Below, piece by piece: positions 1 through 7,700 of a stretch of 60,945 bases of DNA. The translations under genes were made by a program, and so were the position numbers. Every line of letters starts with the position of its first letter. The stretch's first letter is position 1. The notes beneath the pieces were generated by a model, which did no database searches, was not told the DNA's origin, and worked only from the letters and a program-made list of their open reading frames with translations. Source of the DNA: an uncultured Acholeplasmatales bacterium (lineage in GTDB: Bacteria > Bacillota_I > Bacilli_A > Acholeplasmatales > UBA5453); NCBI GenBank assembly GCA_927433595.1, contig CAKMJY010000024.1, positions 1 to 60,945 on the forward strand, given 5' to 3'.

Positions 1-177
1 GCCAGTCATAATGGTTGGTTCCATTGAACCTGATCCAACCACAGAATAAGAATGATTGAAAATCTTCAAATATCGATTTTGCTGAACAGCCATGGTGCCC
101 ATGACTAATAATAAGATAGAGGATGCGAAGAAAAATATCGTAAGAAAGGTTGTAAAAATCTTTAGTGATTTCTTCAT
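1..177 (-). CDS. Signal peptidase I, partial (3' end outside window)
   Basis: The 59 visible residues give a short basic N-terminus, one hydrophobic helix (about residues 8-30) and the box VVGSGSMEPTI, the catalytic-serine motif of type I signal peptidases; the Ser before Met would be the nucleophile. The ATG at 177-175 overlaps the TGA of the upstream coiled-coil gene in an ATGA arrangement, so the two are translationally coupled. The SGSMEPT form differs from the SDSME form of the SipW at 3817-4527, so the operon carries two different signal peptidases. The general base (Lys or His) lies beyond the window edge, so the bacterial or ER-like type cannot be told. Confidence 0.8.
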   Translation of the reverse strand, partial: MKKSLKIFTTFLTIFFFASSILLLVMGTMAVQQNRYLKIFNHSYSVVGSGSMEPTIMTG

Positions 178-2240
178 TCTTGGTCACCATCTGATTCAAT
201 CAGATCAATTGAGTCAACCGGTTTTGGTTTAGCTTTAGGCAAACCATTCTTCTTCAAATGTTCAATATCTTTTATTGCTGTTTTTTCAACATCTAGTAAC
301 ACTTTTTCTTGACGTTTTGCCATAGTAACTTTTAACTTTTCAAAGTCTTTTTGGAGTTTCTCTTGTTCCTTTTGTCTTTGAAGTTTGAGTTTTTTCACTT
401 GCTTATCATGTTCCGCTTTGGCTTTCTTCTTAAGATTAGCTACAACTAGCTTATATTGTGCCTTGGCTTTCTTTTCTGCCTCAGTAATCGCTAGTTTCTC
501 TTCTCTTTCTAACTTCTTAATCTCCTTAGCCTGTTCTTTTTCAAGTGCAGTCTTTTGAGTCTGGAAGTGTCTTTCAATGGTATTAATCTTAGTTTCAAGT
601 GATTTATTGAGTGAATCGGTTAATGTATTGATTAGGTCTTGGTTACGTTTTTCGTTCTTCTCAAACTCAGCCTTCACATTTTCATCGACCTGTTTCTTCT
701 CGATAGCCAAGTCTTCTCTATTTTTATTGACTAAGTCTAGGTTATCTTGTAAGACTTGTTGTTCCTTTTGAGCAATTTCTTTTTCCGCTCTCAAGGCTTC
801 TTCTATCTTGATACGTTCTAACTCATCTTCTGTTTTTTTCTTGTTCAGTTGAATCAAACGGTTATTAGCTAATTCGATATCTTTCATCAGTTTCTTTTCA
901 TGTCTGATGGCATTATTGTAGTCAACTTCTTTGGTTTCACGGATGATTCTAGCGATTTTTGCCTTTTCTTTGGCTTTTTCTAGGTTAGATAAGACGTCAT
1001 CGTCTTTAACCATTCTCGTAAATAAATCTTCATTCACTTCTAATTCAAAGTGATGTTGGAATATCGCATTACCAATTGCGATAGTATCTCTCAAAGCTCG
1101 CTTTAAACCAACTTCGTAGGTTGAACTCTTCTGAACTTCTTCATCCACTTGTTTTTTAAACAATTTAATGTTTTCTTGTAAGAAGTATTGGTTAATAATG
1201 TTATCCTCAACCACAATCGGTTCAGGTGTATCGATGTAATCATTGATGTGAATACTGGTTTGTTTTAGTGCTTTTTTGACTATTTCCTTGTCATTAATCT
1301 TGTTGTATTCATCGCGGTATACATTTTGGTTATAGGCTACTAAACTAAATGAGTTTAGGGCAAGTCTTTCAATGGCGTCTTGATAGTCATTTGTAATTGG
1401 TAAATCTTTTTCTTTTACCATGACATCATATGCCAGTGTATTATACTTATCTAAGAATAACCAAAGGACATAACAGTTTCTAAAATCCACGTTTTTCAGC
1501 ATAACGTTTGTCTGCATGATTGGCGGATTAACCTTTTTCTCATTCTTAAGCATATCCATGAAAGCGGAGTTTTTAATCGAAGACACACGTTTTAATAAAT
1601 ACTCCACACGTGATAAAATGCCTTGGTTATATTGATTGATGGATTTATCTTCTAGGTCTTCTTTAAAGACGACATCTAGGTTTAATTCCACTTCTAAGTC
1701 TGCAAAGTTAAAATTAGATAAATAGTTGAAGTGCTTTTTTTGATAGGAAATGATATTATCCTTAATCAAATCATGTCTAGAGCGAACAAAGGTAAAAAGC
1801 CGATCAATAAGCGTCATTACGAATCGGTTTTCATACGTACCATAGTCAATTTCAACTTCTTCAGTCATGATTTTCTTAGGCATCACGACTTCATCTCTGA
1901 TTTCTCGGATAAAGTGTGTATGGCTCGCTAAGTGTCTAACTGAACGACTTCTAATCTTTTTGGCTTTTTCAATTGCTACAACTTCTTCTAAGTATTTTAA
2001 CCCTGATTTAGGGTTTAATATGATTTTTTCAATGCTTGGGAAATAAGACTCAATCGTCTTAATCCAGGTTTCATCAAAAGTCTTTGTCTCTGACATTGCC
2101 TTTTGATAAGCGACGCTCTTACCATTCGCTAGTTGACTATAAAAGGTTTTAGGAAACGAGTGTTCTTTTTCAAGAGCTTTCATAGTTTGACTGTATGACT
2201 GATAGAACGCACTAAACTTGTCCGTTAGTCTTTTATTCAT
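174..2240 (-). CDS. DUF2357-like coiled-coil protein, partner of McrB-like AAA+ ATPase
   Basis: 688 residues. The N-terminal 400 resemble the DUF2357/McrC-like partner proteins of McrB-type ATPases, with the TYENRF motif at residues 135-140 that I associate with that family. From about 420 to 670 it is an almost uninterrupted Lys/Glu/Gln-rich coiled coil. I see no PD-(D/E)xK nuclease motif, no signal peptide and no membrane helix, so it is probably cytoplasmic and may lie on the membrane-bound ATPase encoded just upstream (10 nt gap). Start: AGGTGG, six bases, ATG. The family link is by motif memory only; role unknown. It ends with TGA overlapping the next gene. Confidence 0.6.
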   Translation of the reverse strand: MNKRLTDKFSAFYQSYSQTMKALEKEHSFPKTFYSQLANGKSVAYQKAMSETKTFDETWIKTIESYFPSIEKIILNPKSGLKYLEEVVAIEKAKKIRSRSVRHLASHTHFIREIRDEVVMPKKIMTEEVEIDYGTYENRFVMTLIDRLFTFVRSRHDLIKDNIISYQKKHFNYLSNFNFADLEVELNLDVVFKEDLEDKSINQYNQGILSRVEYLLKRVSSIKNSAFMDMLKNEKKVNPPIMQTNVMLKNVDFRNCYVLWLFLDKYNTLAYDVMVKEKDLPITNDYQDAIERLALNSFSLVAYNQNVYRDEYNKINDKEIVKKALKQTSIHINDYIDTPEPIVVEDNIINQYFLQENIKLFKKQVDEEVQKSSTYEVGLKRALRDTIAIGNAIFQHHFELEVNEDLFTRMVKDDDVLSNLEKAKEKAKIARIIRETKEVDYNNAIRHEKKLMKDIELANNRLIQLNKKKTEDELERIKIEEALRAEKEIAQKEQQVLQDNLDLVNKNREDLAIEKKQVDENVKAEFEKNEKRNQDLINTLTDSLNKSLETKINTIERHFQTQKTALEKEQAKEIKKLEREEKLAITEAEKKAKAQYKLVVANLKKKAKAEHDKQVKKLKLQRQKEQEKLQKDFEKLKVTMAKRQEKVLLDVEKTAIKDIEHLKKNGLPKAKPKPVDSIDLIESDGDQE

Positions 2241-2250
2241 GTCATACCAC

Positions 2251-3783
2251 CTAGCTCATTTTCTTTAGATCAGTTAGGAATGCGATGGATTCTTTAAATA
2301 CGTTTTTACCAAATAATTTATCTAATAATACCAATAGTTCACTGATTTCATCTTGTAAGAATGGTAAGTTTAATACTTCGAACTTACGTAAAATCTTACG
2401 AGCAACCATGTAATCAAGTGCTTCATATTCTGATCCACCACAACCTACAAAGATTGGGGTAAATAGTTTGATTTGTTTCATAATACGGTTACCGAATGTA
2501 ATCTTAAACTTAGCAGCGATGAAATCATCTAGTTTACCTAAGTTATCGAGTGCTTTTGGTGAGATTGGATTGGCTTTCCACGCAACTTCAAACAATGACA
2601 TCAAATACTCGTGACTGATTTTAACACCTTCGGTATAAGGTGCATCGACAAACTCGGCTTTCGCATTCATAACGATGGATGCGGCACGGTCATAGACTTT
2701 ATCGGTAATGGTGAATGTGGAGTCATCCTTATTCGCTGTCCCAACGAACCATAGGTTTTGTGGCACTAAAATCTTACCATCCACGAAGTGTTTAGGGTCA
2801 TTCGGTTGTCTATCTGAGACAACGTCAATCTTCCATTCTGACTCGTTTGGCATTTCCATGATGGATAAGAATTCTGCAAAGTAATATTCAATACGTGCTA
2901 AGTTCAACTCATCGAGTACGATAAAGTTTAAGTCCTCACGATAAGTTGTTTCATATAGTTCTTTTAAGAAATCTGTTTCATTAAACTTCTTGGTAAACTC
3001 ATTTAGGTACCCAATCATTTCGGCTCTATCACGCCATGACGGCTGTACAGATATGATGGCTGAGTCATGATTAAAGAATTTACCCATGGCATATGGTAGT
3101 GATGTTTTACCAGTACCAGAAATACCTTCTAGGATTAAAATCTTAGATGAAGCCATCCCTGCAAAATAGGTCATAATAATTTTTGGATTATAGTATAGAT
3201 TTAATCTAGATGCTGAGAAGTTTATGAATCTGTTGACTAATTCAGGTAAGCCCACTGTATCTTCTGCAGTCATTTGAACGGATGTAATGACATTTCTATA
3301 TTCATCATCCACTTGAGTTAATTTAGGGAATCTAGAAGGACCAACTGCTTGTGGTGTTGGTTTTTGTTCTTTCTCTTTACCAGGTAATTGTGACGAGGCA
3401 CTTGCACCACCCAATTTCAACATTAAAATCTTGTTTTTTTCATCTGCAAGTTCTACTGTTTTTTGGGTTAACAAAGCGACTTCCTCTAATAACTCGTCCT
3501 TATCCATTTCTGTTTTAACAAATCTGAAATAGGATCTAAATAATTGATAAACTTTGAGTGTTAGGAAAACAATAAAAACCATATTAATCCCAAGGATTAT
3601 TATGGCAATCAGCCAGTCTAAGAAGTTAAACTTAGCAGTGGCATTGATTAAATTTTGAAAATATTTAGCGACATCACTAAAAAAGAAATCGGCAAACGCA
3701 TCAAAAATAGTTTTGAAAAATTCGCCGATATTTGCAAAAAATTCTCTAATGAAGTCGACATAATAACGAGCAAAATTGATCAT
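2251..3783 (-). CDS. Membrane-anchored McrB/MoxR-like AAA+ ATPase
   Basis: 510 residues. An amphipathic Phe-rich N-terminus is followed by one transmembrane helix (about 54-77), a short coiled coil and a Lys/Pro linker, then an AAA+ module: Walker A GISGTGKTS (220-228), Walker B FIVLDELN (287-294), sensor-1 GTANKDDS (348-355) and a probable Arg finger in YDRA (364-367). The DELNLAR Walker B and GTxN sensor are typical of McrB-like ATPases. McrB proteins are normally soluble and partnered by a nuclease; here the ATPase is membrane-tethered and partnered by a coiled-coil protein. It lies 33 nt after sipW in the c-di-GMP-controlled operon, suggesting a role in assembly or surface display rather than restriction. 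GAGG precedes the ATG. Confidence 0.75.
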   Translation of the reverse strand: MINFARYYVDFIREFFANIGEFFKTIFDAFADFFFSDVAKYFQNLINATAKFNFLDWLIAIIILGINMVFIVFLTLKVYQLFRSYFRFVKTEMDKDELLEEVALLTQKTVELADEKNKILMLKLGGASASSQLPGKEKEQKPTPQAVGPSRFPKLTQVDDEYRNVITSVQMTAEDTVGLPELVNRFINFSASRLNLYYNPKIIMTYFAGMASSKILILEGISGTGKTSLPYAMGKFFNHDSAIISVQPSWRDRAEMIGYLNEFTKKFNETDFLKELYETTYREDLNFIVLDELNLARIEYYFAEFLSIMEMPNESEWKIDVVSDRQPNDPKHFVDGKILVPQNLWFVGTANKDDSTFTITDKVYDRAASIVMNAKAEFVDAPYTEGVKISHEYLMSLFEVAWKANPISPKALDNLGKLDDFIAAKFKITFGNRIMKQIKLFTPIFVGCGGSEYEALDYMVARKILRKFEVLNLPFLQDEISELLVLLDKLFGKNVFKESIAFLTDLKKMS

Positions 3784-3816
3784 CGTTTTACCTCAACCTA
3801 GTTATGCAATATATAA

Positions 3817-4527
3817 TTATTTTTGTTCTTTCTTGAGTTCTTCAAGTAATTCCTTACGAATTTTTTCTTTTTCGGCTTCTAAATCTTTTAATGATTGTTC
3901 TTTATCTTCTGCGTATTTAGCTTCTAATTTTTCTTTGTTAACTGCTAAAAGTGCCTTTGTAAGAACAAAGCCTTGGTATGCTAATAATATAACGACTGGT
4001 AAAATAATGAATAATGCAAAACCGACTGGTGTTTGTAAGTAGTTAACTGCTGAACCTACACCTGACCATGTACCTGTATGAACTGCTTTCACATTGTCAT
4101 ACGTTACAATTTGATAGTCTTTGCCAGTATTGTCACCTGCGATAACATAAGGGTTAATGGCATTCGCCTTATCACCTTGTGTGACGATATATGAATCTGT
4201 TACTTCTACCACTCTGTGTGTATTTAGAGCAGCAATGCTTAAATCGTAAAATGTAACAACATCGCCAATTTCAAGATTATCAACTTGGCTTTCTTTAATG
4301 GTTCTAACAAATAGTAAATCACCTTTGTTAAAACTATCAGAGTTGTCGCCTTCCATCGAATCACTTAGTACTGGTAAGAAACCCCTACCAAATACATTTG
4401 CGATATCTTTATCTGACTTAACAGTAAGATTCGCGATTGAAAATAGTAATAATAGTACGATTAAACCATAAAATAATACGTTACCAGCAATATTTAAGGA
4501 TTTTCTTAATGTTGAATTTTTATTCAT
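3817..4527 (-). CDS. sipW: SipW-type (ER-type) signal peptidase I
   Basis: An N-terminal membrane helix (about residues 13-33) is followed by FLPVLSDSMEG, with the nucleophile Ser before Met (about residue 57), then the LNTHRVVEV box carrying the catalytic His and a VTQGDKANAI box. The His replaces the Lys of ordinary bacterial LepB, which defines the SipW/archaeal/ER class known to process TasA-like proteins. A second helix and a Lys/Glu-rich charged tail close the protein. The ATG at 4527 was chosen because AGGAG lies eight bases upstream; the ATG six bases earlier is too close. It follows two SipW-type substrates, as in Bacillus tapA-sipW-tasA. Confidence 0.9.
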   Translation of the reverse strand: MNKNSTLRKSLNIAGNVLFYGLIVLLLLFSIANLTVKSDKDIANVFGRGFLPVLSDSMEGDNSDSFNKGDLLFVRTIKESQVDNLEIGDVVTFYDLSIAALNTHRVVEVTDSYIVTQGDKANAINPYVIAGDNTGKDYQIVTYDNVKAVHTGTWSGVGSAVNYLQTPVGFALFIILPVVILLAYQGFVLTKALLAVNKEKLEAKYAEDKEQSLKDLEAEKEKIRKELLEELKKEQK

Positions 4528-4633
4528 CGGCATATCTCCTATAGATTCTATAAATAACTAATATCATTATAATATAAAATATTCTTAAAATCTAGTGTTT
4601 ATGAGATATTCGTGATTACGGCTATATAAAGTT

Positions 4634-4659
4634 AAGGTTTGCGGGTTAGCGCAAACCTT
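4634..4659 (-). terminator. Intraoperonic hairpin between fibre genes and sipW
   Basis: A perfect 10-bp inverted repeat (AAGGTTTGCG / CGCAAACCTT) with a 6-base loop lies in the 160-nt gap between the third secreted-protein gene and sipW. The following U-run is weak, so it may be a partial terminator or an RNA-stabilising end that keeps fibre mRNA more abundant than sipW and the ATPase genes. Confidence 0.5.
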
Positions 4660-4694
4660 TATATTAATCAAAAAATATTTTATGCACCTAAAAG

Positions 4695-5714
4695 TTATTG
4701 TGCAGTTGCTTCATATTCAGCAAAATTCAATGAAACTGTTAATAATGTTTCAAAAATCGCATCAAATGTATCTGCATCCCAACCTTCAATCCAAACTCTA
4801 ACTGTTACATAACCACCAAAATAATCAGTGCTTGCAGTAGTTGTTAATGTCAACACTTTGCGCCCATTTACAGTGAAGGTTGTTGTTCCATCATTGTAGT
4901 CTGATGTTAAATCTGTAAGTGCATCAGGTATATTTGGTGCTTGCGTAAGTACTCTATCTAATCCGTTTGCTTTTTCATAAGATGATGCACCTCGTAAATC
5001 TGTACCGATTGTTGTACCTGTCAAATCATATGAAACTGCAGGTAAAGCTGTAGAATTAAATACAGTGGTCGTATCAGCGCCTGTCAACAATGCTTCATCT
5101 TGAACCACAACTGGATCAGCCATATTATCAGTAATTGATACTCTTGCTGCAGAAGATGCAGAAACAGTAAGTTGAGTAGGGTAATTTGTAATACCGTCTG
5201 ATTCATCTGGATCGATACCATATACAACATTATTTACATTTGTGAATGCATTGGAGTTGACCGTCCACACTTTTGCAGTGCCACCGATTACTGCGTTTGT
5301 CCAAGCTACATTTAGATTTTCAGTTCTAGATCTAAAATATAAATTAAACTCGACCCAACCTGAAGTTGCAGTTGTATTTTCCTGATCAGTAAAGTTTTCA
5401 CCATCAACGCTTGTGATGTTATCAAACTTAAATGTAGGATATTTCGCTTCAATAAAGTCTTGCATTACAGTTGCTGGAATTGCAGTATACCAAACGCTGT
5501 TTGCATCTCCATCATAGTTGATTTCTTGAACTCCAGTATTAAGGTATCCAAAAGATACTTCAATACCTTCACCTGAAGTCACTTGACCTTGAAATGACCC
5601 AACAGATGCACTGTTTTGTAGTGTAAACCATGCGAATGTTGATGTGCCTAAAGCTACAACTACAAGCGCCATTGTAATAACTGATAAAACTAATTTTTGC
5701 GTTAATTTTTTCAT
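4695..5714 (-). CDS. SipW-dependent secreted protein, TasA/camelysin-like
   Basis: 339 residues. Basic start MKKLTQK, a hydrophobic stretch, then LGTSTFAWFT, the form seen in SipW-dependent TasA/camelysin-type signal peptides. The mature part is rich in Thr, Ser, Asn and Asp with few Lys, no Cys and alternating hydrophobic residues, as expected for a beta-rich surface or fibre protein. Near the C-terminus VRVWIEGWDAD matches a motif in the two upstream genes. The purine-rich GGAAAAGGAAAA leader gives the ribosome site. It is nearest to the intraoperonic hairpin and is probably the most abundant product. Assembly into fibres is inference from family and context. Confidence 0.8.
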   Translation of the reverse strand: MKKLTQKLVLSVITMALVVVALGTSTFAWFTLQNSASVGSFQGQVTSGEGIEVSFGYLNTGVQEINYDGDANSVWYTAIPATVMQDFIEAKYPTFKFDNITSVDGENFTDQENTTATSGWVEFNLYFRSRTENLNVAWTNAVIGGTAKVWTVNSNAFTNVNNVVYGIDPDESDGITNYPTQLTVSASSAARVSITDNMADPVVVQDEALLTGADTTTVFNSTALPAVSYDLTGTTIGTDLRGASSYEKANGLDRVLTQAPNIPDALTDLTSDYNDGTTTFTVNGRKVLTLTTTASTDYFGGYVTVRVWIEGWDADTFDAIFETLLTVSLNFAEYEATAQ

Positions 5715-5799
5715 TTGTATTTTTCCTTTTCCTTTTCTTTTTTAATGTCTTTTATGTGTTTTAAAACTTTCACATATCTTAATTGTAATAGAAACCCTT

Positions 5800-6774
5800 T
5801 TAATTATCGAGTGGCAGTCCACTTTGAAATTCAAATTGTATCTGAAGTTCATCATCAAATACCGCGTCAAACGCGTCAGCATCCCATCCTTCTACCCAAA
5901 AGTTAATCATAAATTTTCCAATGTGGTAGTTTCTATTTTGATTATTTACCTCATCCGATTCCACTAGGCTTGCTACTCTGGATAATTGATTATCTGGTAA
6001 GTAAGCATTTGGATCTGTAAATGTGGTCAACCCGTAAGTAACTGTTTGTTCTTCTGTAGGGAGTTCAAAATATAGATTGTGATACTGTTTGATGAAGTCT
6101 GTTGCGCCAAATGTTTTGGCGAAACCTCTTGCTGGATTACCGCTCGGGTCCCATATAAAGCGGTTTAGCTCAGATTCTAATCTCGTGTCCGTGTCGTCAT
6201 ATAACATTTCTACAAAGGATACTCTAACAGCGTCTTTTGCATAATATGTTCTAACCTCACCTTCAAATACCGTCATGGTTGGACTATATTGATAGGTAAT
6301 CGGTGCTCTATAATTAACACCGCGCGATGTCACGTATGTACCTGTGTTAGGTAGGGCATCGTAACTCACTGACTGACTAACGTTATTCACTAAATATAAA
6401 TCTGTGTACATAGCGGAGGATGTTCTAACATAAAGCACCAATTGAATGTAGTTTTTGTTAGGTACCGCTTCAAAGTCTAAAACCCCTTCAACAAATGGTA
6501 TGGTTGTACCTGTGAAAGTTTGCCCATCATAAGTGGTCCAGTCCATTAACTTAGCCTCACCTATAATTGCGTTGATCTGTTGCTCATTGATTTCACTTGA
6601 ATAATTGATGCCATCCAATGAAAACTCTAAATTACTATCTTGCCTTGCAGTGATGTTAAACCCATCGACACGATTGGTTTCTGCAATGATTGCCCAGGCA
6701 AATGTTGACGTTGCTAGTGTTACCACCAGTAAAATCATGGCTAATATGGCGATGTATAGTTTTTTAACCATCAT
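5800..6774 (-). CDS. SipW-dependent secreted protein, TasA-like paralogue
   Basis: 324 residues with start MMVKKLYIAI, a hydrophobic helix and LATSTFAWAI at the expected processing region of a SipW-type signal peptide. The mature domain is beta-rich in pattern, acidic and Cys-free. The C-terminal FWVEGWDADAFDAVF closely matches the paralogue at 4695-5714 (WIEGWDADTFDAIF), so the two share a fold and probably pack or polymerise together. It begins one base after the TAA of the upstream gene, so translation is likely coupled. Two ATGs are adjacent and the second could equally be used. Confidence 0.75.
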   Translation of the reverse strand: MMVKKLYIAILAMILLVVTLATSTFAWAIIAETNRVDGFNITARQDSNLEFSLDGINYSSEINEQQINAIIGEAKLMDWTTYDGQTFTGTTIPFVEGVLDFEAVPNKNYIQLVLYVRTSSAMYTDLYLVNNVSQSVSYDALPNTGTYVTSRGVNYRAPITYQYSPTMTVFEGEVRTYYAKDAVRVSFVEMLYDDTDTRLESELNRFIWDPSGNPARGFAKTFGATDFIKQYHNLYFELPTEEQTVTYGLTTFTDPNAYLPDNQLSRVASLVESDEVNNQNRNYHIGKFMINFWVEGWDADAFDAVFDDELQIQFEFQSGLPLDN

Positions 6775-6775
6775 T

Positions 6776-7504
6776 TTAACCTAATACATCAAATATCATA
6801 TCGAGCTTGATACTGCCTCGTTCGCTAGAAGGATTGGTATCATAGCCTTCAATCCACATAAATAACGAAATTTTTCTAACTTGTCCAACTTGAAGCATTT
6901 GAATGGTCTCGTTGGCGACTAATTCATCTGAGATAAAATATTTAGGAACTGGATACTCAGGCGGGTAATACTTGACTTCATCATCTGGTTTCATGTAGAG
7001 GTTCTGTGTCACATTACCTTCTAAATCGTCCACTATAATTAATACACGTATGTACTCATCCATTTCTTTAAGCACATCTAAAATATTGATACTGTAGACT
7101 AAATCGATCATCTCATTACCTGAATTCTTTAGGTAAAAAGTATAAGCCATGTAATCTGCTCTTGGATCAAAGAATGACCCGTCTGTGTTGGTTGCATCCT
7201 CAATTCGAAGATAGCTATATGTTGCATCTTCCATTTTTAAGTTTTTTTCGTCTTCGAAATCAACTGGGAATGCATTTAGGCGTGTTGTCCAAACGGTTTG
7301 GTCATGATTTGATTCTGCAATTTGAATCCCACGTTGTTCAGGGACATCTGCCATTTCAATGACGAATGTACCAGTGGATAGACCGTAAAATGTGACAACC
7401 CCGAATCCGAGTGAAAGTAGACCGAACAAAATCATCCCAAGGGTGACCAGTCTTGCAAACGCGGACGCCGTTTTTTTTACACCAAGTACGGTTGATAATC
7501 TCAT
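6776..7504 (-). CDS. Membrane or secreted protein with WIEGYD motif, first gene of the operon
   Basis: 242 residues. A basic N-terminus is followed by one hydrophobic helix (about residues 17-42) without an obvious TFAW-type processing site, so it may stay membrane-anchored and act as base or adaptor for the two SipW substrates, a TapA-like role (inference). The C-terminal LFMWIEGYDTNP matches the WIEGWDAD and WVEGWDAD motifs of the next two proteins. The start at 7504 has AAGGGG seven bases upstream. A longer frame back to 7546 would need a TTG start inside the riboswitch terminator and is rejected. Confidence 0.7.
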   Translation of the reverse strand: MRLSTVLGVKKTASAFARLVTLGMILFGLLSLGFGVVTFYGLSTGTFVIEMADVPEQRGIQIAESNHDQTVWTTRLNAFPVDFEDEKNLKMEDATYSYLRIEDATNTDGSFFDPRADYMAYTFYLKNSGNEMIDLVYSINILDVLKEMDEYIRVLIIVDDLEGNVTQNLYMKPDDEVKYYPPEYPVPKYFISDELVANETIQMLQVGQVRKISLFMWIEGYDTNPSSERGSIKLDMIFDVLG

Positions 7505-7542
7505 TCTCACACCCCTTTTCTCAACTACGCTGTATTTTTTAT

Positions 7543-7636
7543 ACAAAAAAGCCAGCTATCATTGAGAAATGACAACTGGCTACCATTTACAGGCCCTTTA
7601 GCTTTGCGTCGCTAGATTTCTCTAGTTTTGCCTTTA
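7543..7636 (-). promoter_or_regulatory. c-di-GMP-I (GEMM-I) riboswitch with terminator
   Basis: On the minus strand the leader reads GGCAAA, a CTAGA-GAAA-TCTAG hairpin with GAAA tetraloop, GACGCAAAGC, then GGGCCT and GGTAGCC, matching the conserved blocks of the GEMM-I aptamer. It runs into an inverted repeat (7551-7580) followed by six U residues, a classical expression platform ending 40 nt before the first operon gene. Known GEMM-I RNAs bind c-di-GMP; two GGDEF-EAL genes lie directly upstream. Whether ligand turns transcription on or off cannot be read with certainty. Confidence 0.88.
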
Positions 7637-7662
7637 ACATATAAAAATATTAATACACCGTT

Positions 7663-7691
7663 ATAATATCAAGAAACAAAATCAATGTCAA
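7663..7691 (-). promoter_or_regulatory. SigA-type promoter for the c-di-GMP operon
   Basis: TTGACA (7691-7686), a 17-base spacer and TATTAT (7668-7663), preceded by an extended -10 TG. It sits right before the riboswitch and just after the stop of the GGDEF-EAL gene. Confidence 0.8.
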
Positions 7692-7700
7692 GCAGAAAAC

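Noticed and set aside
577-1931. Plus-strand frames within the coiled-coil gene
   Set aside because: Shadows of the minus-strand gene; no ribosome sites and low-complexity Phe/Ser peptides.
174-3783. McrBC-type restriction system
   Set aside because: No nuclease motif seen, a membrane helix on the ATPase, and the pair lies within a secretion operon and not a defence island.
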